Of a stretch of DNA of 64,000 nucleotides, positions 15,846 to 23,262 are shown in pieces. The translations under genes were made by a program, and so were the position numbers. Below the pieces are notes generated by a model, which saw only the letters and a list, made by a program, of their open reading frames with translations, was not told where the DNA came from and ran no database searches. The stretch comes from Halalkalibacter sp. APA_J-10(15) (GTDB lineage: Bacteria; Bacillota; Bacilli; Bacillales; Bacillaceae_D), in assembly GCF_023017105.1 (NCBI RefSeq), contig NZ_JALKEV010000014.1, forward strand, positions 62,001 to 126,000. The letters are read 5' to 3'. Within the stretch, counting starts at the first letter, position 1, and each line of letters begins with the position of its first letter.

Positions 15846-17219
15846 ATGTCGAATGCAAATGTGAAACAAGTATCGTTAATTGCAGTTACATGGCCGATAT
15901 TTATTGAATCATTGCTTCATTTTTCGTTACGTACTGCAGATACATTTATGTTAAGTCAAGTATCTGATGAAGCGGTAGCTGCAGTTGGAGTGGCGAATCA
16001 GATTATTATGTTTATGTTCTTTTTGTTTCAATTTATTGCTACTGGCACTTCAGTCGTTATTGCTCAGTATATCGGAGCAAAAAAATATGGAGAAATTAGA
16101 AAGTACACAGGTAATGGTATTCTTATTAATTTTTTATTTGGGTTACTTGTAGCTACCGTTCTTATTATATGTAGTTCTCCGTTACTTAGTATTTTTCAAT
16201 TAGATAAAGAGTTGTTTTCTCAAGCGCAATTATTTTTAATGATTGTTGGTGGAGCGCTTGTTTTTCAAGCGATGATTGTTACGATGTCTGTTGTGATCCA
16301 AACTCACGGTTTTACAAAGGAAACGATGTATGTAAGTGGTGGAATGAACATCATGAATATTTTTGGGAATTATTTGTTTATTTATGGAGCGTTTGGTTTT
16401 CCACAATGGGGGGTTCTCGGAGTTGCGATTTCAACAGCAACTAGTCAATTTCTTGCTCTTATTGCATTTGCATTAGTTTTATATTATCGAGTCAATCTTC
16501 GCTTAACTTGGAATGATTTCATTCATATTCAGAAAGAACGATTAAAAAAAGTATTAAGCATTGGAATTCCTTCATCAATGACAATCATTTCATATTCTAG
16601 CAGTCAAATAGTGACAACTGCATTTATTACGTTACTTGGTACTCAAATGCTAGCTACGAGAATTTATACGTTAAATGTTCTGTTTTTTGTCATGGTGTTG
16701 GGGATTTCTCTCGGTAGAGGGTCACAAATATTAACTGGACGACTAATTGGTGCAGGGAAAATGGAAGAGGCGTATCGTCAAGGTATTCGAAATACACGAT
16801 GGAGCATGGTTCTTGCTTTAGCGATGACAGTACTTATTGTCCTTGTTCGTGAACCTTTACTTAGTCTTTTCTCCTCAGATCCCGAAATTATTCAAATGGG
16901 AGCAGTTTTACTATTAATGGGCTTCTTATTAGAACCGGGGCGTTGTTTGAATCTAGTATATGGCGCTACTTTGCAAGCGTCTGGGGATGCTCGTTACTTA
17001 ATGATCGTGTCCGTACTCGTTATCTGGATGTTCAGTGTTCCTCTTTATTACATGCTAGGTATTCATTTTGGCTGGGGACTAATAGGGATTTGGGTTGCTT
17101 TTATCGCTGATGAATGGGTTCGTGGGCTTGCATTATGGGCAAGGTGGCGTTCAAGAAAGTGGGAGAAAAAAGCTTTAGTCAAACATGGGAAACAGGAAAA
17201 AATCGATACGGCTTCATAG
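15846..17219 (+). CDS. MATE family multidrug/toxin extrusion transporter
   Basis: A 457-residue protein with about twelve hydrophobic helices arranged as two homologous bundles. Family-typical stretches are ITWPIFIESLLHFSLRTADTFMLSQ-like sequence at the N-terminus (here VTWPIFIESLLHFSL), VAAVGVANQI, and SLGRGSQILTGRLIGAG in the second half. It would export cationic drugs or metabolites in exchange for Na+ or H+. ATG at 15846 follows GGAGAAGGAG; earlier in-frame TTG codons lack a ribosome site. A clear terminator follows, so it is monocistronic. Confidence 0.9.
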   Translation: MSNANVKQVSLIAVTWPIFIESLLHFSLRTADTFMLSQVSDEAVAAVGVANQIIMFMFFLFQFIATGTSVVIAQYIGAKKYGEIRKYTGNGILINFLFGLLVATVLIICSSPLLSIFQLDKELFSQAQLFLMIVGGALVFQAMIVTMSVVIQTHGFTKETMYVSGGMNIMNIFGNYLFIYGAFGFPQWGVLGVAISTATSQFLALIAFALVLYYRVNLRLTWNDFIHIQKERLKKVLSIGIPSSMTIISYSSSQIVTTAFITLLGTQMLATRIYTLNVLFFVMVLGISLGRGSQILTGRLIGAGKMEEAYRQGIRNTRWSMVLALAMTVLIVLVREPLLSLFSSDPEIIQMGAVLLLMGFLLEPGRCLNLVYGATLQASGDARYLMIVSVLVIWMFSVPLYYMLGIHFGWGLIGIWVAFIADEWVRGLALWARWRSRKWEKKALVKHGKQEKIDTAS

Positions 17220-17229
17220 TATAGTGGCG

Positions 17230-17271
17230 GTATTACAAAGGGTTAGCAACCTTCCTTTGTAATACTTTTTT
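17230..17271 (+). terminator. terminator of the MATE transporter gene
   Basis: GTATTACAAAG at 17230-17240 pairs with CTTTGTAATAC at 17255-17265, followed by a T-run. Confidence 0.85.
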
Positions 17272-17653
17272 AGTTTCGGATTGAGGTTGTATGATTTAAT
17301 GACTAATAAATTCATTAAATTAATGATGGGTATCATAAACAATAAAGTTAAATAAAAGATAAAAAATTTTTGATTGTTTTTTATAGTTTTTTTTATATTT
17401 TTAGTGTGAATTGGTTGAAATCCTAGTATAATAAACGAAAAAGTAGTTATGATTACTTTGAAATGACCAAATTAGACGGAAGTTTAATTAGTTACTATAA
17501 TAGTTTATTATAAATGAAAATATTAACTATAATCAAAATATTAATTATTAATAAAAATAGTGAAAAAAGTATTGCTAAACATAATAGAGTTATATATAAT
17601 TACTAACAACAGCTCATAAGTACAAATTTTTTATTAAGCGTTTTCAATACTTT

Positions 17654-17669
17654 ACATGTTCGTACATAT
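17654..17669 (+). promoter_or_regulatory. AraR-like operator upstream of araN
   Basis: ACATGTTCGTACATAT matches 12 of 16 positions of the B. subtilis AraR operator ATTTGTACGTACAAAT (recalled), including the central TNCGTACA. It lies about 55 bp upstream of the TTGACA -35. Confidence 0.6.
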
Positions 17670-17710
17670 TGGAAGGCTATTCATTTGTACTTTTTCGATA
17701 AAGAAGAGGC

Positions 17711-17747
17711 TTGACAATTACCTTTATTCAAAATGTAAACGATACCA
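17711..17747 (+). promoter_or_regulatory. araN promoter overlapped by a cre (CcpA) site
   Basis: TTGACA (17711-17716), a 17-bp spacer and TGTAAA (17734-17739) form a plausible SigA promoter. TGTAAACGATACCA at 17734-17747 matches every specified base of the cre consensus TGNAANCGNWNNCA and would cover the -10. This predicts glucose repression of arabinan uptake. A weaker cre-like ATTAAGCGTTTTCA lies at 17633-17646. Confidence 0.5.
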
Positions 17748-17833
17748 ACTATTATTCTACTTAGTTGGAGTTACGCCATCTATATTATCGACTGAGCGAG
17801 TTAAAACGAGACATTTAATAAGGGGGAAGAAAC

Positions 17834-19105
17834 ATGAAAAATCCAATGAAATTTTTATTAGGGCTTTCTTTGCTTGTCGTTGTATTAGTAGGTTGTGGCG
17901 GGAATCAGAATCAGGTTGAGTTCTGGACGCCGTTAACTGGTGAAGACGGAGCTAACATGGACGCTCTCGTTCAAGCCTTTAATGAAACAGAGCCAGAATT
18001 TGAAGTGAATCACGTCGTCACCTCGGATCTATATACGAACCTTTACACCGTATTGAACTCTGGAAGTGGTATTCCTGATTTAACGTTGATTCATGCCGAT
18101 CGTGTTCCGAACTTTGTGAATCAAGACTTATTAGAAACAATGGATGAAGTGATGGCCCAGCAACCTGAATTAAAAGAAGAGAATTATATTGAAGAAGCAT
18201 GGAACTCTGGGGTTGTTGATGGAACTGTTTATACGATTCCATTGGATATTCATAGTAGCGCGATGTACTACAATCAAGACCTATTAGAAAAATATGGCGT
18301 TGAGCATTGGCTTGACGATGATGTTGTGACCTTTGATGAAATGCTTGAACTTCAAGGTCAAATGGATGAAGGACAGTATGTATTAAATGATGCGTTGTTA
18401 GGTTGGGTTGTGTTAGCGCAAATCCAGAACCTTGGTGGAGACGTTGAGGATGAAAATGGAGATCCTGCTGTTAACACTCCTGAAATGAGAGAAGCGATTG
18501 AAGCGATTAAACAACTAGCAGATGCTGGGTTAATGACACCGTATGGTGAAGATGGTTATTTATCATTCCAAGCAGGAGATGTCATCTTCTCAACGGATGG
18601 TACGTGGAGCTCACTTGGACACGGTATGGTGGAAGATTTAAACTTTGGTGTGACGAACGTATACTCATTTGAGCCAGATGTGTTCCATAATCGTGCTTCT
18701 TCACACTTATTCTCGATGCTGAGAAGTGAAGATCGCACTGATGAAAAAGTAGAAGTTATTGCTGATTTCTTAGAGTTTGTTCGTGAGAATTCAATTGAAT
18801 GGGCTGAAGCTGGTCAAATTGTTGCCAGTGTCGATGTGATTGAAAGTCCAGAATATGACAACTATATGCAGTCATTCTTTACTTCGACTGAGCAACAAAC
18901 GGAAGGTCTTCACATTTATACGTATGAGCATTATCCGTATGTAGCAGAAGCAATTGATACGTATGTCGCTGATCTTGTTCATGGAGAGATGGACATTGAT
19001 CAAGGGTTAGCGGAAATGCAATCCTTTGTTGTTGACCGAGTAGAACAGGGAACGTTAGATCTAGAAAATGTAATTGAAGAGCTTGAGGAAGCAGAAGAGG
19101 AATAG
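17834..19105 (+). CDS. araN: arabinooligosaccharide-binding lipoprotein
   Basis: A 423-residue extracellular solute-binding protein (family 1 sugar-binding type). The signal peptide ends in lipobox LVGC, giving lipidated Cys21. The mature part has VEFWTPLTGEDGANMDALV and PDLTLIHADRVP, typical of this family, and ends in an acidic tail. It would capture arabinose oligomers and hand them to AraP-AraQ. The assignment to AraN rests on order (araN-P-Q-abfA as in B. subtilis) and AraR-like operators. The transport ATPase is not encoded here; a shared MsmX-type ATPase is inferred. Confidence 0.85.
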   Translation: MKNPMKFLLGLSLLVVVLVGCGGNQNQVEFWTPLTGEDGANMDALVQAFNETEPEFEVNHVVTSDLYTNLYTVLNSGSGIPDLTLIHADRVPNFVNQDLLETMDEVMAQQPELKEENYIEEAWNSGVVDGTVYTIPLDIHSSAMYYNQDLLEKYGVEHWLDDDVVTFDEMLELQGQMDEGQYVLNDALLGWVVLAQIQNLGGDVEDENGDPAVNTPEMREAIEAIKQLADAGLMTPYGEDGYLSFQAGDVIFSTDGTWSSLGHGMVEDLNFGVTNVYSFEPDVFHNRASSHLFSMLRSEDRTDEKVEVIADFLEFVRENSIEWAEAGQIVASVDVIESPEYDNYMQSFFTSTEQQTEGLHIYTYEHYPYVAEAIDTYVADLVHGEMDIDQGLAEMQSFVVDRVEQGTLDLENVIEELEEAEEE

Positions 19106-19113
19106 ATGTACGT

Positions 19114-19150
19114 AAGTAATGTGCCATTTCTTTTGAATGGCACATTACTT
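19114..19150 (+). terminator. intercistronic hairpin between araN and araP
   Basis: A perfect 15-bp stem: 19114-19128 pairs with 19136-19150 around a 7-nt loop, directly after the araN stop and before the araP ribosome site. It has no long T-run, so it more likely protects or partly attenuates the message, keeping binding protein above permease, than fully terminating. Confidence 0.6.
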
Positions 19151-19174
19151 TTAAACAAAGGAGGTTGTATAACG

Positions 19175-20056
19175 GTGAAGAAAAAGATAAATTGGGCTCC
19201 GCTTGCCTTTATTGGCCCCCATCTCATTTTATTTATCGTCTTTATTTTAATACCGTCGGTTTACGGTATTTATGCGTCTTTTACAAGATGGAACATGGTA
19301 TCTGACCCAGTGTGGGTTGGTTTAGATAACTATCGTACGATTCTCCTTAATGAGGAATCGACCTTTTACCGTCAATTCTTTAATGGGATGAAGAATACGT
19401 TTATTTTTGTCTTCTTTAGCGTTCCATTTATGATTATTATACCATTATTAATTGCCGCTTCATTGGAACATAAAGAAGTGAAAATGAAAAATCTCTTTCA
19501 GACACTTATCTTTATTCCAGGTCTTATTTCCATATCTGCTGCAGCTCTTATTTGGTCCCTTATTTTCAATCGGCAATTAGGGATTGTTAATAATTTGTTT
19601 GGATCTGATGTCGTTTGGGCTGCCACTCAACCATACGCTTGGATTACGATTGTTGTTATTACCGTATGGGCTGGTATTGGAGGTAATATGATCATTTATC
19701 GTGCTTCGATTAGTAGTGTATCTGAGGAATTATATGAGTCAGCAGAAATTGATGGTGCAGGGCCTGTCCGTAAGTTTTTTAGTATTACGTTACCGTCTAT
19801 TCAGTTTCCGTTAATTTATACACTTATTATGACAACGGCGGGTGCTTTCAATGTCTTTGCTCAACCGTTAATGATGACAGAAGGTGGTCCGAGACAAAGT
19901 ACGACCGTATTAATGATGTATATTCGTGATTTGGCATTTAGTCATGGTGAATCGATTGCGGGTATGGCTTCGGCAATGGCTGTATTACTTGGATTAGTTA
20001 TTTTAGTTATCTCTGCAATTCAATATTATTTAATGAATCGCCATTCCACTTCCTAA
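19175..20056 (+). CDS. araP: arabinooligosaccharide ABC permease, AraP type
   Basis: A 293-residue permease of the MalF/UgpA type with six helices. It starts with a short basic N-terminus (MKKKINWAPLAFIGPH) and contains the EAA loop ELYESAEIDGAGPVRKFFSIT that docks the ATPase. GTG at 19175 is the start because AAAGGAGG precedes it; an in-frame ATG at 19106 would run through the intercistronic hairpin. It forms a heterodimer with the next gene product for uptake of arabinose oligomers. Confidence 0.88.
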   Translation: MKKKINWAPLAFIGPHLILFIVFILIPSVYGIYASFTRWNMVSDPVWVGLDNYRTILLNEESTFYRQFFNGMKNTFIFVFFSVPFMIIIPLLIAASLEHKEVKMKNLFQTLIFIPGLISISAAALIWSLIFNRQLGIVNNLFGSDVVWAATQPYAWITIVVITVWAGIGGNMIIYRASISSVSEELYESAEIDGAGPVRKFFSITLPSIQFPLIYTLIMTTAGAFNVFAQPLMMTEGGPRQSTTVLMMYIRDLAFSHGESIAGMASAMAVLLGLVILVISAIQYYLMNRHSTS

Positions 20057-20102
20057 GTGTCGTGTAGAATTTTAATTGATGAAGAAAGGTAGGGATAACC
20101 AA

Positions 20103-20948
20103 ATGTTTGAAAATATAAAAGTGTCAAAGTATTTATCGTATCTCTTTTTGATTATCGTGAGTGCGATTTGGGTCATACCTGTATTATATGGGATTACGAC
20201 TTCCTTTCGTTCTCAGACGGAAGTTGTTAGTGCGGGATTCCGGTTGTTACCAGTAAACTGGATCGTTGATAACTATGTGGCGATTTTAGAAAACACGTCT
20301 ACTGCACCTATTCTCCAATGGATATGGAATTCCATTTTTATTGCGACAACACATACGCTGCTAGTTGTTATTGTCATTGCGATTACAGGATATGGTTATA
20401 CGCGTATGAATTTTAAAGGACGAGATGTGTTGTTCTTTACATTGCTAGCCATTTCCTTTTTTCCGAATGTCGTCAATATTATCCCATCTTATATGATCAT
20501 TGACATATTAGGTTGGGTTAACACACCGTGGGCGATGATCGTACCAGGGGTAGCTGGAATGGCTAACATATTCTTAGTGAGGCAGTTTATGAAGGGAATT
20601 CCTAAAGAGTTAGATGAATCTGCACGAGTTGATGGTGCAAGTGATTTTAGGATTTTTATTAGTATTATCGTGCCATTAATTAAACCAATACTAATTGTCT
20701 GTGGTTTGTTCTCGTTTGTAGGATCATGGAATGATTTCTTATGGCCAGTTATCGTGTATACGGATGTTCAGAAGATGCCAGTAACGGCAGGTTTATTATT
20801 GCTTCAAGATGTATATGGTAACTACCGGATGATTGGACAACTAATGGGATCAGCAATCTTAGCGATTATTCCGACGCTATTATTGTTCTTCTTTGCTCAG
20901 AAATATTTTGTTCAAGCGATTAAATTAAATGCAGGTTTGAAAGGATAA
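20103..20948 (+). CDS. araQ: arabinooligosaccharide ABC permease, AraQ type
   Basis: A 281-residue permease of the MalG type with six predicted helices and the EAA loop ELDESARVDGASDFRIFISI. The start at 20103 is supported by AGGTAGGG; the earlier in-frame ATG has no ribosome site. It lies 46 nt after araP and completes the membrane channel. Together with AraN it would import arabinan fragments that the intracellular arabinofuranosidase encoded downstream then cleaves. Confidence 0.88.
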   Translation: MFENIKVSKYLSYLFLIIVSAIWVIPVLYGITTSFRSQTEVVSAGFRLLPVNWIVDNYVAILENTSTAPILQWIWNSIFIATTHTLLVVIVIAITGYGYTRMNFKGRDVLFFTLLAISFFPNVVNIIPSYMIIDILGWVNTPWAMIVPGVAGMANIFLVRQFMKGIPKELDESARVDGASDFRIFISIIVPLIKPILIVCGLFSFVGSWNDFLWPVIVYTDVQKMPVTAGLLLLQDVYGNYRMIGQLMGSAILAIIPTLLLFFFAQKYFVQAIKLNAGLKG

Positions 20949-21016
20949 AAGCCTTTACAATCATTGGAATGCATAGTACTCTTCAACTGAATTCGATTGC
21001 AAAGGACTGATTAACA

Positions 21017-21448
21017 ATGGGTGCTAGTGTGAAAGTAAGTAGAAAGCTGGAACGAACCTTTATCATCATTGGTGCAGCATGGAACCTTGTGATTGCGCTC
21101 GTTACGATGTTTCAATATTATACATGGTTTCAACGAGAAGGAGCCCTCAAACTAGAAGAGACAGATATGAATACGATGATTGCAGGTTCACAAATGGTGA
21201 ATAATGTTCTACAAGTGATCCTAATCTATTCTCTATTTATCTTTGTTGGTGCAATTGTGAATTTCTTAATTGCTGTTAAATTACAAGATGACGAGATTCA
21301 ATATAAAGTATTAATTTGGATAGGTGTCTGGGCTGCTATCATGCTTACGATGACGGATATCATTGGCTTTGCATTGTATTCAATTGCATTTGTTATGTAT
21401 TTAGCAAAGAATAAAGCGATTAAATTAGCTCATACGAAAACCCATTAG
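21017..21448 (+). CDS. small membrane protein within the arabinose operon
   Basis: A 143-residue protein with an N-terminal helix (residues 14-36), a loop, and three further hydrophobic helices between about 62 and 132. The general layout is reminiscent of DUF4064-type proteins, but I cannot confirm a family. It lies between araQ and abfA on the same strand, a slot with no equivalent in the B. subtilis ara operon as I know it. A role in arabinoside uptake or sensing is possible, but nothing in the sequence proves it. Confidence 0.6.
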   Translation: MGASVKVSRKLERTFIIIGAAWNLVIALVTMFQYYTWFQREGALKLEETDMNTMIAGSQMVNNVLQVILIYSLFIFVGAIVNFLIAVKLQDDEIQYKVLIWIGVWAAIMLTMTDIIGFALYSIAFVMYLAKNKAIKLAHTKTH

Positions 21449-21477
21449 TATAGTAAGCTATATATAAATGTGATTGA

Positions 21478-21493
21478 TATTGTACGTACAAAA
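21478..21493 (+). promoter_or_regulatory. AraR-like operator directly upstream of abfA
   Basis: The core TTGTACGTACAA at 21480-21491 is a perfect 12-bp palindrome and matches the core of the recalled AraR operator. It sits about 33 bp before the abfA start, suggesting either a separate AraR-controlled promoter or roadblock control inside the operon. Confidence 0.7.
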
Positions 21494-21523
21494 GAAGATT
21501 TAACAAACAGGATGGAGGGAGAC

Positions 21524-23008
21524 ATGATGACAAACAAAGTCATTATTAACACAGATGTTTCAAAGGGAAAGATTAATAAAAATATTTATGGACACTTTGC
21601 TGAGCACCTCGGTAGATGTATTTATGAGGGTTTTTGGGTCGGCGAGGATTCTCATATCGAGAATACAAATGGAATTAGAAATGATGTGGTAGAAGCGTTA
21701 AAAAACATTAACATTCCAGTTCTACGTTGGCCAGGAGGATGTTTTGCCGATGAATATCATTGGAAGGACGGAGTAGGCCCTAGAGAAGATCGAAAGAGAA
21801 TGGTTAATACGCACTGGGGCGGAGTCGTTGAAAATAACCATTTTGGTACACATGAATTTATGATGTTATGTGATATGTTAGGAGCAGAGCCTTACATTTG
21901 TGGAAACGTTGGTAGTGGAACAGTTCAAGAAATGTCAGAATGGGTTGAATATATGACCTTTGATGGCGAATCACCGATGGCGAACTGGAGAAACGAAAAT
22001 GGTCGTAAAGAGCCGTGGTCATTAACATATTTCGGAGTAGGTAATGAAAACTGGGGTTGTGGTGGAAACATGCGCCCTGAGTTTTATGCTGATTTATATC
22101 GTCAATTTCAGACGTATGTACGTAATTACGGTGATAACAAAATTTATAAAATTGCTGGTGGTGCTAACGTTGATGATTACCGTTGGACGGAGGTACTCAT
22201 GCGTGAAGCGGCTCATTTAATGGATGGATTAAGTCTACATTATTATGTTCATCCTCACGGCTTTTGGAATAAAGGCTCAGCACTAGATGCGCGTGAAGAA
22301 GAATGGTTTATTACGATGAAGAAGGCTCTTCATATGGATGAGCTGATTTCTAAACACTCGACGATTATGGACAAGTATGATCCAGATAAGCGAATTGGAA
22401 TGATTATTGATGAGTGGGGAACATGGTTTGATGTTGAGCCAGGTACAAATCCTGGATTCTTATATCAGCAAAATACGATTCGCGATGCATTAGTTGCGGG
22501 GTTACATTTTAATATTTTCCACGAACATAGTGACCGAGTTCAAATGGCTAACATTGCTCAAACTGTTAATGTACTTCAAGCAATGGTATTAACTGAAGGG
22601 GAAAAGATGATCTTAACTCCAACTTATCATGTGTTTGAAATGTACAAAGTTCATCAAGATGCTGAAAAATTAGATTTATCTATTGAAACCGATACGTATC
22701 AACTAAATGATGAGAATTTACCATCAGTCAGTGCAACAGCTTCAAAGGACGCTGATGGAAGGATTCATCTTAGCTTATGTAACCTTAATCCAAGTGAAGA
22801 ATCTAAGGTTACAGTTGAATTGCGAGGGATTTCAAATGTTGAAAATATCGCAGGGCGTGTCCTAACTGCCGAAGAACGTAATGCACATAATACATTTGAT
22901 AACCCTGAGAATGTGAAACCAGTAGCGTTTGATGGTTATGAAGTGGAAGGTGAACAATTAACGGTTACGTTACCGAATATGGCAGTAGCTGTCATAACAA
23001 TTGGTTAA
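21524..23008 (+). CDS. abfA: intracellular alpha-L-arabinofuranosidase, GH51
   Basis: A 494-residue cytoplasmic glycoside hydrolase of family 51 (no signal peptide). Family landmarks: [31 protein letters not shown], the acid/base Glu in [19 protein letters not shown], and the nucleophile Glu in [11 protein letters not shown]-terminal beta domain follows. It removes terminal arabinose from imported arabino-oligosaccharides. ATG at 21524 has GGATGGAGGGAG upstream. The AraR-like palindrome just in front and the araNPQ genes fix its pathway. Confidence 0.95.
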   Translation: MMTNKVIINTDVSKGKINKNIYGHFAEHLGRCIYEGFWVGEDSHIENTNGIRNDVVEALKNINIPVLRWPGGCFADEYHWKDGVGPREDRKRMVNTHWGGVVENNHFGTHEFMMLCDMLGAEPYICGNVGSGTVQEMSEWVEYMTFDGESPMANWRNENGRKEPWSLTYFGVGNENWGCGGNMRPEFYADLYRQFQTYVRNYGDNKIYKIAGGANVDDYRWTEVLMREAAHLMDGLSLHYYVHPHGFWNKGSALDAREEEWFITMKKALHMDELISKHSTIMDKYDPDKRIGMIIDEWGTWFDVEPGTNPGFLYQQNTIRDALVAGLHFNIFHEHSDRVQMANIAQTVNVLQAMVLTEGEKMILTPTYHVFEMYKVHQDAEKLDLSIETDTYQLNDENLPSVSATASKDADGRIHLSLCNLNPSEESKVTVELRGISNVENIAGRVLTAEERNAHNTFDNPENVKPVAFDGYEVEGEQLTVTLPNMAVAVITIG

Positions 23009-23045
23009 TGATAACGCGTTTAATTACAGTTTAATCGTTTGATCG

Positions 23046-23092
23046 TAAGACCACTGAGAAGATAAGATGTCTTTTCAGTGGTCTTATGTTTT
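23046..23092 (+). terminator. terminator of the ara/abfA operon
   Basis: A 16-bp stem (23046-23061 with 23071-23086, one G-T pair) followed by TGTTTTT, 38 nt after the abfA stop. Confidence 0.88.
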
Positions 23093-23262
23093 TAATTTTA
23101 TCTTATCATTTTTCATTATAATTTTTGATTTTAACTCTTTTTACCTATTAAAAAACACAAGATTAAGGTAGAATATAGTAAAAATATAGGTTTATTTGAC
23201 TAATACGTATGAATGTATAGTCGTTGGTGTGTTGAGAATGAATAAGAAAAGGGAGGCGAACA

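Larger units (their letters stand above)
17272..17833. other. 562-bp AT-rich regulatory region before araN
   Basis: No credible gene is present. An open frame overlapping the araN start lacks a ribosome site and family resemblance. The first 300 bp are extremely AT-rich. The last 200 bp contain an AraR-like site, half-sites (AAGTACAAA near 17615, ATTTGTAC near 17673), a TTGACA -35 and cre-like sequences. Confidence 0.6.

Noticed and set aside
17656-17919. 87-codon open frame overlapping the araN start
   Set aside because: Overlaps the araN signal peptide out of frame, has no ribosome site, and runs through the promoter and operator region.
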